DNA of 64,000 nucleotides. Origin: Rhodococcus aetherivorans. GTDB taxonomy: Bacteria > Actinomycetota > Actinomycetes > Mycobacteriales > Mycobacteriaceae. The stretch lies in the NCBI RefSeq assembly GCF_011058165.1, contig NZ_JAALEG010000002.1, positions 1 through 64,000 on the forward strand. Direction: 5' to 3'. The translations under genes were made by a program, and so were the position numbers. Below, in pieces: positions 54,543 through 63,279 of the stretch. How positions within the stretch are numbered: the stretch's first letter is position 1; each line of letters opens with the position of its first letter. The notes below the pieces were generated by a model. That model was not told where the DNA came from. It saw nothing but the letters and a program-made list of their open reading frames with translations, and did not search any database.

Positions 54543-55724
54543 ATGCAGACCGCCCGACAGCACCGCCCCGAGGGGACGGTCCCGGTGCTGCGTGCGATGC
54601 AGCTGGGCCAGCACGCGCTGTTCGTACTGCTGCTGCTCGTCGGGGTGCTGCGCGGCGGCGGCACCCCGGGGGTGCTGGTCCTCGCGGGCGCCGAATTCGC
54701 CTGGTACATCTCGGGGCTGTGGTTCGCCCGGCGCGGGTCCCGCGGCGGGATCTGGCTGGCGGTGCTGCTGGCCGGCTGGCTGGCGCTGGTGGTGCTCGCA
54801 CCGGATTTCGTGTGGCTCGCCTTCGCGCTGTTCTTCCTGTGCTTCCACCTGCTGCCCACGATCGCCGCGTTCGCCGCGACGGCGGCTCTGACGGCGGTCG
54901 CGATCGCCGCGAGCCTGGGCCACGGCACGGCCAACGCCACGGCCGCCGTCGTCGGCCCGTTGTTCGGGGCGCTCGTCGCGTCCGGCACGGCCCTGATCTA
55001 CCGGCAGCTCGTGCGCGACGCCGAGCAGCGCGACGCGCTGCTCGCCGAGCTCACCGAGGCACACCGCGAACTGCTCGACGCCCAGGACGAGCTGGTGCGG
55101 TTGCAGCGGGAGACCGGTGCCACCGCCGAGCGGGCCCGGCTGGCCCGCGACATCCACGACACCCTCGCCCAGGGCTTCTCGTCGATCCTGCTGCTCGCCC
55201 GCGCCGGGCTGCGGGCCGGCGACGACACCGCGGCGCTGCTCGGCCGGATCGAGGAGACGGCACGGCGCAATCTCGTCGAGGCCCGCCGGGTCGTCGACAA
55301 GCTGCGACCGTCCGATCTCGACGATGCGCCGCTCGCGGCGGCCCTCGGCCGCATCCTGGACCGGTTGCGTGCCGACACCGGCATCGACGCGGAACTGCGC
55401 GTGGACGGCGAACCGTTGCCGCTGCCCACGGGATTCGACGTCGCGCTGCTGCGGGTGGCGCAGAGCGCGCTGGCGAACGTCCGGCTGCACGCCCACGCGC
55501 GCCGCGTGCGGGTCACCCTCGCCTACACCCCGGACGAGGTCCGGCTCGACGTGGTCGACGACGGCGTCGGCTTCGACGTCCGCGACGCGGGTTCGGGCGG
55601 TGGGTTCGGGCTCACCGCCATGCGGGAGCGGCTCGCCGAGCTGGGCGGCACGGTGTTCCTCGAGTCGGCGCCGGGCGACGGAACCGCCGTGGCGGCAACG
55701 CTTCCCGTGCGGGTGCTGCCGTGA
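54543..55724 (+). CDS. NarL-type sensor histidine kinase
   Basis: 393 residues from ATG 54543. About six membrane spans in the first 165 residues, a coiled coil (EAHRELLDAQDELVRLQRET), the HisKA_3 H-box ARLARDIHDTLAQGFSSIL with His205, and HATPase_c with VVDDGVGFDVRD and GGGFGLTAMRERLAELGG. No large external sensor, so the membrane domain itself probably senses. GTGA overlap with its response regulator. Divergent from the ABC exporter, suggesting membrane or antibiotic stress control of it. Confidence 0.9.
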   Translation: MQTARQHRPEGTVPVLRAMQLGQHALFVLLLLVGVLRGGGTPGVLVLAGAEFAWYISGLWFARRGSRGGIWLAVLLAGWLALVVLAPDFVWLAFALFFLCFHLLPTIAAFAATAALTAVAIAASLGHGTANATAAVVGPLFGALVASGTALIYRQLVRDAEQRDALLAELTEAHRELLDAQDELVRLQRETGATAERARLARDIHDTLAQGFSSILLLARAGLRAGDDTAALLGRIEETARRNLVEARRVVDKLRPSDLDDAPLAAALGRILDRLRADTGIDAELRVDGEPLPLPTGFDVALLRVAQSALANVRLHAHARRVRVTLAYTPDEVRLDVVDDGVGFDVRDAGSGGGFGLTAMRERLAELGGTVFLESAPGDGTAVAATLPVRVLP

Positions 55725-56338
55725 TCCGGATACTGCTCGTCGACGACCATCCCGTTGTGCGGGCGGGGCTGCGTGCCCTCCTCGCGTCGGAGCCCGGGCT
55801 CGAGGTGGTGGCCGAGGCTGCGTCCGGTCGGGAGGCCGTCGCGCAGAACGCGGCGCACCGCCCGGACGTGGTGCTGATGGACCTGCGGCTCGGGCCCGGG
55901 ATGGACGGGGCGCAGGCGACGGCCGAACTGGCTTCCGCGCCGGATCCGCCGAAGGTGCTGGTGCTGACCACCTACGACACCGACTCCGACATCCTGCGCG
56001 CGGTCGAGGCGGGGGCGGCCGGGTATCTGCTCAAGGACGCCGACCCGGCCGTGCTCGTCGACGCGGTGGCCCGGGCCGCCCGGGGCGAAACCGTGCTGGA
56101 TCCCGGTGTGGCGCAACGGCTCTACCGCAGCATGCAGACGCCGCGGGTGGAGCTGAGCGCCCGCGAGATCGAGGTGCTCGGCGCGGTGGCGCGGGGGCTC
56201 TCCAACCGGGCCGTCGCCAAGGAACTGTTCGTGAGCGAGGCCACCGTCAAGTCCCATCTGGTGCATGCCTTCTCGAAGCTGGGCGTGGATTCGCGCACCG
56301 CGGCGGTCGCGGCGGCGCGCGAGCGCGGCCTGCTGTGA
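55721..56338 (+). CDS. NarL/LuxR-type response regulator
   Basis: 205 residues from GTG 55721. Receiver: LLVDDHPVVRAGLRALL, phospho-Asp54 in VLMDLRLGPGMDG, Lys in GYLLKDADPA. HTH: LSAREIEVLGAVARGLSNRA, VAKELFVSEATVKSHLVHAF. Partner of the kinase immediately upstream. Confidence 0.92.
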   Translation: MIRILLVDDHPVVRAGLRALLASEPGLEVVAEAASGREAVAQNAAHRPDVVLMDLRLGPGMDGAQATAELASAPDPPKVLVLTTYDTDSDILRAVEAGAAGYLLKDADPAVLVDAVARAARGETVLDPGVAQRLYRSMQTPRVELSAREIEVLGAVARGLSNRAVAKELFVSEATVKSHLVHAFSKLGVDSRTAAVAAARERGLL

Positions 56339-56342
56339 ACGG

Positions 56343-56810
56343 TTATCCGGCGCGTCGCAGCCGGGCGTGCAGGTGGTGGGTGAGCGGGGTCTGGGCGTGC
56401 GCCATCCACAGGTCGTAGGACAGTTCGTCGCCGTCGAGGACGAACCGCCGCCGCAGCTCGTGCACCGGCTTCGCGTGGGGAGAGCGCTCGAGGTGCACGG
56501 TGGTGAAGTCGAGGACGCCGTGGGTGAGCCGCGACCGCTGGATCTCCACGAACCCGGTCGGCTGGGAGACGAGCAGCTCCACCTCGTGATCGGCGAGACG
56601 GAGGTATCCGTTCTCGGTGTGCATCGGCTGACCGGTGCCCGGGTTCTTCGTGCGGCTGACGTACATCAGGAACGGCTTGCCCGGGGTGGGGGTGAACTCG
56701 ATGGTCTCGTTGTAGGTGAAGTCCTCGATGGTGGGGTAGTGGCCTTCGCCGCCGCCCACCCAGCGGCCGGCGAAGGCGGCGAGATCACCGAGCGGGCCGG
56801 TGTCGGTCAT
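56343..56810 (-). CDS. Nitrobindin-like heme protein (FABP/THAP4 family)
   Basis: 155 residues. [20 protein letters not shown] is the nitrobindin motif; a ten-strand beta barrel is expected. The C-terminal [10 protein letters not shown] offers the axial heme His. Such proteins bind ferric heme and isomerise peroxynitrite to nitrate. Stop lies 4 bp from the response-regulator stop (convergent). Divergent from arcA across 116 bp. Confidence 0.85.
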   Translation of the reverse strand: MTDTGPLGDLAAFAGRWVGGGEGHYPTIEDFTYNETIEFTPTPGKPFLMYVSRTKNPGTGQPMHTENGYLRLADHEVELLVSQPTGFVEIQRSRLTHGVLDFTTVHLERSPHAKPVHELRRRFVLDGDELSYDLWMAHAQTPLTHHLHARLRRAG

Positions 56811-56926
56811 GTGGGTCTCCTCGGTCGTCGGGCACCGTCGATCCTGCCATCGCCGGGCGGGCGCCCGGCCGGCTTCGCGGAGTTTCGGCGCGCCGCGCGG
56901 CGGGCCGCGGCATTACGGTCTTATTC

Positions 56927-58132
56927 ATGAACGCTCAGCTGGGTGTGGATTCCGAGGTGGGGTCGCTGCGGGCGGTGCTGATGCACCGGCCGGGCGCGGA
57001 GCTCGAACGCCTGACTCCCCGCAACAACGACCAGCTGCTGTTCGACGCGTTGCCGTGGGTGGCGCGGGCGCAGGAGGAACACGACGCGTTCGTCGACCTG
57101 CTGCGCGGGCGGGGGGTGGAGGTGCTGCTCCTGTCCGACCTGCTCACCGAGACCCTCGAGGTCAGCGGGGCCGCCCGCGTCCAGGGGGTGTCGTCCGCGG
57201 TGGATCCGCGCCGGCTCGGGCACGGGCTGGCGCAGGAACTCGCCGCGCACCTGCGCGCGATGTCCGCCGCGGATCTCACCCGCGTCCTCGTCGCGGGCAT
57301 GACGTTCGACGAACTACCCGTCGCGGGCCTCGGAGCCGCGCCGTCGCTGGTGCGGTTGATGCATCACGGAGCCGACTTCGTGATCGAGCCGCTGCCGAAC
57401 CTGCTGTTCACCCGCGACTCGTCGTTCTGGATCGGCCCGCGGGTCGCGATCCCCACCCTGGCACTGCCGGCCCGGCGCCGGGAGGCCTCGATCACTGATC
57501 TGATCTACGCGTTCCACCCGCGGTTCCTGGGGGTGCGCCGCGCCTACGAATCGCACACGGCGCCGGTCGAGGGCGGCGACGTGCTGCTGCTCGGCCCGGG
57601 AGTCGTGGCCGTGGGCGTGGGGGAGCGCACGACACCGGCGGGTGCGGAAGCGTTGGCGCGCAGCGTCTTCGAGGACGGTCTCGCGCACACCGTGCTGGCG
57701 GTGCCGATCGCGCAGCAGCGGGCCTCGATGCATCTGGACACCGTGTGCACCATGGTGGACGTCGACGCCGTGGTGATGTACCCCGCGGTGCGGGAAACGT
57801 TGCAGGCCTTCACTCTGCGCCGGGAGAACGGCGACGTCCGGATCGGCGGGCCGCGCGGGTTCCTCGAGGCGGCCGCCGACGCGATGGGCATCGAGAAGCT
57901 CCGCGTCATCGACACCGGCCTCGATCCGGTCGTCGCCGAGCGTGAACAGTGGGACGACGGCAACAACACCCTCGCCCTCGCGCCCGGCGTGGTGGTCGCC
58001 TACGAACGCAACATCGAGACCAACACCCGCCTCGAGGACGCGGGCATCGAGGTGCTGCGGATCGCCGGGTCCGAACTGGGCTCCGGACGCGGCGGGCCGC
58101 GCTGCATGTCCTGCCCGCTCGCCCGCGGCTGA
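56927..58132 (+). CDS. arcA: Arginine deiminase
   Basis: 401 residues. Substrate and catalytic motifs: [52 protein letters not shown] (His/Asp pair), and the C-terminal [13 protein letters not shown] with nucleophile Cys393. Hydrolyses arginine to citrulline and ammonia. No carbamate kinase or ornithine transcarbamylase gene adjoins it, as in Rv1001, so it may serve acid or nitrogen stress rather than fermentation (inferred). Confidence 0.94.
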   Translation: MNAQLGVDSEVGSLRAVLMHRPGAELERLTPRNNDQLLFDALPWVARAQEEHDAFVDLLRGRGVEVLLLSDLLTETLEVSGAARVQGVSSAVDPRRLGHGLAQELAAHLRAMSAADLTRVLVAGMTFDELPVAGLGAAPSLVRLMHHGADFVIEPLPNLLFTRDSSFWIGPRVAIPTLALPARRREASITDLIYAFHPRFLGVRRAYESHTAPVEGGDVLLLGPGVVAVGVGERTTPAGAEALARSVFEDGLAHTVLAVPIAQQRASMHLDTVCTMVDVDAVVMYPAVRETLQAFTLRRENGDVRIGGPRGFLEAAADAMGIEKLRVIDTGLDPVVAEREQWDDGNNTLALAPGVVVAYERNIETNTRLEDAGIEVLRIAGSELGSGRGGPRCMSCPLARG

Positions 58133-58165
58133 CCGGCGCGTCCGGCGCGGGCGAGCGGCCGGACC

Positions 58166-58513
58166 CTAGAGGATCTCGCGCACCTTCTCCACCGGGCGGG
58201 CGAGCACGGTGCCCTTGTCGGTGACCACGATCGGCCGCTCGATGAGGATCGGGTGCTTCACCATCGCGTCGAGCAGCTCGTCCTCGGAGGCGTCCGCCAG
58301 GTTCAGCTCCGCGAACAGTGCCTCCTTCCGCCGGATCGCCTGGCTCGGCACGAGTCCGGCGTCGTCGAGCAGCTTGCGCAGCCCGTCGCGCGACGGCGGG
58401 GTCTCGAGGTACTTGACGACGGTCGGCTCGAGGCCCGCCTCCTGCAGCACCTTCAGGGTGTTGCGGGACGTGCTGCACCGGGGGTTGTGGTAGATCGTCG
58501 CGGTCGTTGCCAT
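58166..58513 (-). CDS. ArsC-family (glutaredoxin-type) arsenate reductase-like protein
   Basis: 115 residues from ATG 58513; a GTG at 58519 is possible. TIYHNPRCSTSRNTLKVLQE carries the active Cys13 of the ArsC/Spx family; KYLETPPSRDGLRKLL and ILIERPIVVTDKGTVLARPV (with the second conserved Arg) follow. Of E. coli ArsC/YfgD type. No arsenic efflux genes nearby, so a role in arsenate reduction is plausible but not proven. Convergent with arcA. Confidence 0.88.
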   Translation of the reverse strand: MATTATIYHNPRCSTSRNTLKVLQEAGLEPTVVKYLETPPSRDGLRKLLDDAGLVPSQAIRRKEALFAELNLADASEDELLDAMVKHPILIERPIVVTDKGTVLARPVEKVREIL

Positions 58514-58607
58514 GGCCACATTCTGCCGTGCCGCACCCGCTCCGGTTGAGTGCGGCGCGGCCGGTCTCTACCATCGTCCGGCGTCGGTGAAGGACAGGAG
58601 AGGTGTC

Positions 58608-59033
58608 GTGCTGAAGGGATTCCGGGATTTTCTGCTGCGCGGGAACGTGGTCGAGCTCGCCGTCGCGGTGGTCGTCGGGGCCGCGTTCACGGCCATCGTC
58701 ACCGCCTTCACCAACCACATCGTCAACCCGCTCGTGGCCTCGGTGGGCGGCGCGAACGAGTACGGCTGGGGATTCCAGATCACCTCGAGCCCGGAGACGT
58801 TCGTCAACATCGGTGCCGTGGTGTCGGCGGTGATCAACTTCCTGCTGATCGCCGCGGTCGTCTACTTCGTGCTGATCCTGCCGGTGAACACCGCCAAGGC
58901 CCGGTTCGCCCCCAAGGAGGAGGGCGACAAGCCGCTGAGCGAGACCGACCTGCTGATCCAGATCCGCGACCTGCTCGAGACCGGCAGCTACACCCGGGCC
59001 GCGGACGCCGACGAGGACAGGGCGCGGGTCTGA
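58608..59033 (+). CDS. mscL: Large-conductance mechanosensitive channel MscL (copy 2)
   Basis: 141 residues from GTG 58608 (AGGAGAGGTGTC upstream). LKGFRDFLLRGNVVELAVAV, VVGAAFTAIVTAFTNHIVNP, NEYGWGFQI, AVINFLLIAAVVYFVLILPV and DLLIQIRDLLETG parallel copy 1 at 42365-42796 almost segment for segment. Differs mainly in the periplasmic loop and the C-terminal tail, so gating may differ. Confidence 0.94.
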   Translation: MLKGFRDFLLRGNVVELAVAVVVGAAFTAIVTAFTNHIVNPLVASVGGANEYGWGFQITSSPETFVNIGAVVSAVINFLLIAAVVYFVLILPVNTAKARFAPKEEGDKPLSETDLLIQIRDLLETGSYTRAADADEDRARV

Positions 59034-59115
59034 GGCGGCCCCCGCGGCGCAGTCGGGGACGGTCGGCCCGCACTGTTAGCCTCGACGCACCACCTGCCCA
59101 CCTGAGGACGCCCCG

Positions 59116-59478
59116 ATGCTCGACATCGTCATCGACCCCGACTCGCCGGTCCCGCCGTACGAGCAGCTGCGCCAGCGGATCGTCACGATGGTGCGGCGCG
59201 ACGAGCTGATCGCCGGCACCAAGCTTCCCACCGTCCGTGGGCTGGCCGAACACCTCGGCATCGCCCCGAACACCGTGGCCAAGACCTACCGGGAGCTCGA
59301 GCATCTCGGCATCATCGAGACGCGGGGCCGGGCGGGCACGTTCGTCGCCGAGTCCGGTGACCCCACCCGCACGCTCGCCCAGCGCGCCGCCACCGGCTAC
59401 GTCCGCGAATTGCGCACCCTCGGCATGTCCGACGACGAGGTGCTCGAATTCGTCGTCGCGGCGCTGCGGGGCGCGTGA
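59116..59478 (+). CDS. Short GntR-family regulator (YtrA type)
   Basis: 120 residues. Only a winged helix (PPYEQLRQRIVTMVRRDELI, AGTKLPTVRGLAEHLGIAPN, TVAKTYRELEHLGIIETRGR) and a short two-helix dimerisation tail, the YtrA plan, with no effector domain. The stop overlaps a possible GTG start of the BCCT gene (GTGA). Likely regulates that transporter. Confidence 0.88.
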   Translation: MLDIVIDPDSPVPPYEQLRQRIVTMVRRDELIAGTKLPTVRGLAEHLGIAPNTVAKTYRELEHLGIIETRGRAGTFVAESGDPTRTLAQRAATGYVRELRTLGMSDDEVLEFVVAALRGA

Positions 59479-59543
59479 CTCGTCCGACTTCCCCCGGAGC
59501 GGTGACGGTTGCGCTCCGCAGAGAAGTGGACGAGGTTTACATC

Positions 59544-61196
59544 ATGGGCCTTTCGGACGAACCGACGGATCCGCACGACGCTCGGCGTGGCCGGCTCGTT
59601 TCGGTTCGCCCGGGAGGGCTGCGCCGACGGACCGCACCGGTGATCGATCCGGCCGTGTTCGTCCCGACGGCCCTGATCGTGGTGTCGATCGTCGTCTGGG
59701 GGCTGCTCGCACCGGACAATTTCGCCGCCGTGACGGGGGCGGTACTGGACTGGCTGGTGGTCAACCTGGGGTGGCTGTTCGTGCTCACCGCGTCGGGTTT
59801 CGTGGTCTTCTCGATCTGGCTGGCCCTGAGCCGGTTCGGACGGATCCCGCTCGGCAAGGACGACGAGGTGCCGGAGTTCCGCACCGTCAGCTGGATTGCG
59901 ATGATGTTCAGCGCCGGTATGGGCATCGGCCTGATGTTCTTCGGTGTCGCCGAGCCCCTGGCCCATTTCGTGACCCCGCCGCCGGGCACAGCCGGGGGCG
60001 TGGGACCGGCGATGGCGACGACGATGTTCCACTGGAGCCTGCACCCGTGGTCGATCTATGCCGTGGTGGGTCTGGCCATCGCCTACGGCACCTACCGCAA
60101 GGGGCGTAAGCAGCTGATCAGTTCCGCCTTCCTGCCGCTGCTCGGCCGCCGCGCCGAGGGACCCGCCGGGAAGGTCATCGACATCCTCGCCCTGTTCGCC
60201 ACGCTGTTCGGCACTGCTGCCTCGCTCGGCCTCGGGGCCCTGCAGATCGGGTCCGGCTTCGCGGTGACCGGTTGGCTCGAGGAGACGGGGGTGCTGCTGC
60301 TCGTGGCGATCATCGCGCTGCTCACAGCAGCCTTCGTCGCCTCCGCGGTGTCCGGTGTGGCTCGTGGCATCCAGTGGCTGTCCAACATCAACATGGTGCT
60401 CGCGCTCGCGCTCGCCGCGTTCGTCTTCGTGGTCGGTCCCACCGTGCTGATCCTGAATCTCGTACCCACCACTCTCGGCGCCTATGCCGCCGATCTGGCC
60501 CGCATGTCCGCTCGTACCGCGGCGTCGAGCCCCGAGGTCGCCGAGTGGCTCTCCGCGTGGACCGTCTTCTACTGGGCATGGTGGATCTCGTGGACGCCGT
60601 TCGTCGGGATGTTCCTGGCCCGCATCAGCCGTGGCCGCACGGTCCGCCAGTTCGTCGTAGGGGTCATCGTCGTTCCCAGCACGGTGAGCCTGGTGTGGTT
60701 CGCGGTGTTCGGTGGTGCGGCCATCGGCGAGCAGCGCGACGGCCTCGGCCTGGCCGACGTCGGCACGACCGAGGCGCAGTTGTTCGGCATGCTCGACAAT
60801 CTGCCGCTGTTCACGATTTCGGCCGCCGTCGTGATGGTGCTCGTGGCCATCTTCTTCGTCTCGGGGGCCGACGCCGCATCGATCGTGATGGGCACCCTGT
60901 CCCAGCGCGGCACACTCTCCCCGCACCGTCGGGTCGTGGTGTTCTGGGGCGTGCTCACCGGCGGCGTCGCCGCCCTGCTCCTGTGGACGGGCGGTGCCGA
61001 TGCCCTCACCGCCTTGCAGACCATGACGATCATCGCGGCGGCGCCGTTCGTGCTCGTCATGGTGGGTCTGTGCGTGTCCTTGTACCGGGACCTGTCGCGG
61101 GACCCACTGGTGTCCCCACGCGGTCGGCGGTTGCTGCGCCGCGCCGAGTACCGGTCCCCGGCGCGGCGCGGAGAAGAACGGACGTCGAATGAGTAG
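59544..61196 (+). CDS. BCCT-family osmolyte (betaine/choline/carnitine) transporter
   Basis: 550 residues from ATG 59544; an in-frame GTG at 59475 overlapping the GntR stop would add 23. Twelve spans. BCCT motifs: AMMFSAGMGIGLMFFGVAEP (glycine-rich TM3), HWSLHPWSIYAVVGLAIAY, and WWISWTPFVGMFLARISRGR with the aromatic box of TM8. Takes up compatible solutes with sodium or protons. Sits between a YtrA-like regulator and a small methyltransferase, close to mscL copy 2, giving a small osmotic-stress cluster. Confidence 0.9.
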   Translation: MGLSDEPTDPHDARRGRLVSVRPGGLRRRTAPVIDPAVFVPTALIVVSIVVWGLLAPDNFAAVTGAVLDWLVVNLGWLFVLTASGFVVFSIWLALSRFGRIPLGKDDEVPEFRTVSWIAMMFSAGMGIGLMFFGVAEPLAHFVTPPPGTAGGVGPAMATTMFHWSLHPWSIYAVVGLAIAYGTYRKGRKQLISSAFLPLLGRRAEGPAGKVIDILALFATLFGTAASLGLGALQIGSGFAVTGWLEETGVLLLVAIIALLTAAFVASAVSGVARGIQWLSNINMVLALALAAFVFVVGPTVLILNLVPTTLGAYAADLARMSARTAASSPEVAEWLSAWTVFYWAWWISWTPFVGMFLARISRGRTVRQFVVGVIVVPSTVSLVWFAVFGGAAIGEQRDGLGLADVGTTEAQLFGMLDNLPLFTISAAVVMVLVAIFFVSGADAASIVMGTLSQRGTLSPHRRVVVFWGVLTGGVAALLLWTGGADALTALQTMTIIAAAPFVLVMVGLCVSLYRDLSRDPLVSPRGRRLLRRAEYRSPARRGEERTSNE

Positions 61197-61749
61197 TGCC
61201 GTGCCGGCGCGGATCGCGTTCGCGGTCGAGGCCATGGACCCGCAGCCGGGCAGCGACGTGCTCGAGATCGGCTGCGGTGGGGGTGTCGCCGTCGCGCTCG
61301 TGTGCGAGCGGCTGCGCCGCCGCGGCCGGGTCGTCGGGGTGGACCGCTCGGCCACGCAGATCGATCGGGCTCGTCGCCGCAACCGGGACGGAGTCGACGC
61401 CGGGCTCGCCGAACTGCGCGTCGGCGAATTCCCCGGCGTCGACCTGCCGGGATCGTTCGACCTGGTCTTCGCCGTCAACGTCCCCGGTTTCCGCAGCGAG
61501 GACCCGGCCGCGCCGACGGCCGTCGCATCGCTGCTGCGACCCGCCGGCGAGTTGTGGGTGTTCGACGAACCGCCGCCCGGCCTCGCCCTCGGACCGGTGT
61601 CCATGCGGATCAGCGCGCTGCTCTCGCGCTGCGGCTACGCGATCGTCGACATCGTCGAGCGCGAGCGGACCGTCGGCGTGCGGGCCGCGCCGCCGGACGT
61701 CACCGCCAGCTCGGCAGCCACAGCTGCTGCTGCCACGTCTCCACGGTGA
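61189..61749 (+). CDS. Class I SAM-dependent methyltransferase (186 aa)
   Basis: DVLEIGCGGGVAVALVCERL is motif I, VVGVDRSATQIDRARRRNRD motif post-I, FDLVFAVNVPGFRSEDPAAP and LLRPAGELWVFDEPPP follow. Acceptor unknown. ATG lies 8 bp inside the BCCT gene end. The last ~17 codons (Ala/Ser/Thr-rich SSAATAAAATSPR) overlap the 3' end of the convergent pmt gene by 50 bp. Confidence 0.82.
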   Translation: MSSAVPARIAFAVEAMDPQPGSDVLEIGCGGGVAVALVCERLRRRGRVVGVDRSATQIDRARRRNRDGVDAGLAELRVGEFPGVDLPGSFDLVFAVNVPGFRSEDPAAPTAVASLLRPAGELWVFDEPPPGLALGPVSMRISALLSRCGYAIVDIVERERTVGVRAAPPDVTASSAATAAAATSPR

Positions 61750-63256
61750 TCGGCGCTGCGGTGAGGATCGGCCACAGCCACACGAAGTTCGCCACCACCA
61801 GGCCGACGTAGAGGCACACGACCAGCAGGCCGGTCGAGCGTCGCTCGGCCGAGGCCCGCGGCGAGCCGAGGACGTCGCCGAGCACCAGCGCCAGCCCCAT
61901 GACCAGGAAGGGCGCGAGCGGGACCGCGTAGAAGTAGTACATCTGCCGGTCGAGCGTCGCGAACCACGGCAGCAACGTCGCCGTGTAACCGGTGAGCACC
62001 GCGGCCCACCGCCAGTCCCGCCGCACCAGCAGCTGCCACCCACCCCACGCGAGCATCGGCAGCGCCAGCCACCACATCGCCGGGGTGCCCACCAGCATGA
62101 CCGCCTTGACGCACTGCTCGCCGCCGCACCCACGGATCTGCTCGCCGTCGGCGAAGTAGTACAGCATCGGGCGCAACCCCATCGGCCACGTCCACGGCTT
62201 GGACTCCCAGGGATGCAGGTTGCCGGCCGAGTTCGTCAGCCCCGAGTGGAACTCGAGCACGGAGGCGCTGTAATACCACAGCGACCGCAGGGCGTCCGGC
62301 ACGAATGCGAACGCCCCGTCCGTGCCGATCTGACGACCCACCGCGTGCCGGTACACCCCGGTCTCGCCGGCGAACCACGCCCAGAACGTCGCCAGGTACA
62401 CCCCGAGCGGCACCACCACCAGCGCGTACAGCGCCGGACCGACGTCGCGCAGCCCGGTGCCGAGCCACGGCCGTTGCACGCCGTAGGCCCGGCGGGCGGC
62501 GACGTCGAACGCCACCGACATCAGCCCGAAGAAGGCGATCAGATACAGCCCCGACCACTTGGTGCCCACCGCCAGACCCAGCAGCACGCCGGCTCCGAAC
62601 CGCCACCACCGCACGCCCAGCCGGGGACCCCACACCGTGTCGGCGATGCGTCCCTCGGCGTGCACGCGCGCCATGCGTTCCCGCATCTCGTCCCGGTCGA
62701 CGATCAGGCACCCGAACGCGGCGACCGCGAACAGCGCCAGGAAGATGTCCAGCATCCCGAGGCGCGACGAGACGAACGTGACGCCGTCGGCGATCAGCAG
62801 GATCCCCGCCAGGCCGCCGAGCAGGGTCGAGCGGGTCAGCCGCCGCACGATCCGCACCACCAGCAGGACCAGCAGCGTCCCGGCGACGGCGGCGGAGAAC
62901 CGCCACCCCCACCCGTTGTAACCGAACAGCGCCTCGCCGAGCGCGATGAGCTGCTTGCCCACGGGCGGGTGCACGACGAGGCCGTACCCGGGGTTGTCCT
63001 CGATCCCGCCGCCGGTGAGCACCTGCCAGCCCTGCGGGGCGTAGTGCTTCTCGTCGAACACCGGCGTCTTCGCGTCGGTGGGGTAGTGCAGCATCGTGAA
63101 CCGGGTGATCGCCGCGATCGCGGTGACGAACAGCGTCACCACCCAGCCCCGGCCGCGGTCGACCGGACCGAAATCCGGTGCGGGCACCGTCGGGCCCGGG
63201 CTGTTCATCCGGCGGCGGTCCGATGCCACGGCAGGGCGCTCGTCCGTCACGGTCAC
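61700..63256 (-). CDS. pmt: Protein O-mannosyltransferase (GT39)
   Basis: 518 residues. About eleven spans. The first external loop has PVFDEKHYAPQGWQVLTGGG with the acidic Asp-Glu of PMT enzymes and GYGLVVHPPVGKQLIALGEA after it. Transfers mannose from polyprenol-phosphate-mannose to Thr/Ser of secreted proteins. Equals Rv1002c and is divergent from rsmI, as in mycobacteria (23 bp between starts). C-terminal WQQQLWLPSWR overlaps the methyltransferase gene. Confidence 0.93.
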   Translation of the reverse strand: MTVTDERPAVASDRRRMNSPGPTVPAPDFGPVDRGRGWVVTLFVTAIAAITRFTMLHYPTDAKTPVFDEKHYAPQGWQVLTGGGIEDNPGYGLVVHPPVGKQLIALGEALFGYNGWGWRFSAAVAGTLLVLLVVRIVRRLTRSTLLGGLAGILLIADGVTFVSSRLGMLDIFLALFAVAAFGCLIVDRDEMRERMARVHAEGRIADTVWGPRLGVRWWRFGAGVLLGLAVGTKWSGLYLIAFFGLMSVAFDVAARRAYGVQRPWLGTGLRDVGPALYALVVVPLGVYLATFWAWFAGETGVYRHAVGRQIGTDGAFAFVPDALRSLWYYSASVLEFHSGLTNSAGNLHPWESKPWTWPMGLRPMLYYFADGEQIRGCGGEQCVKAVMLVGTPAMWWLALPMLAWGGWQLLVRRDWRWAAVLTGYTATLLPWFATLDRQMYYFYAVPLAPFLVMGLALVLGDVLGSPRASAERRSTGLLVVCLYVGLVVANFVWLWPILTAAPITVETWQQQLWLPSWR

Positions 63257-63279
63257 GCCCCGATCGTAGGCTGAGACGC

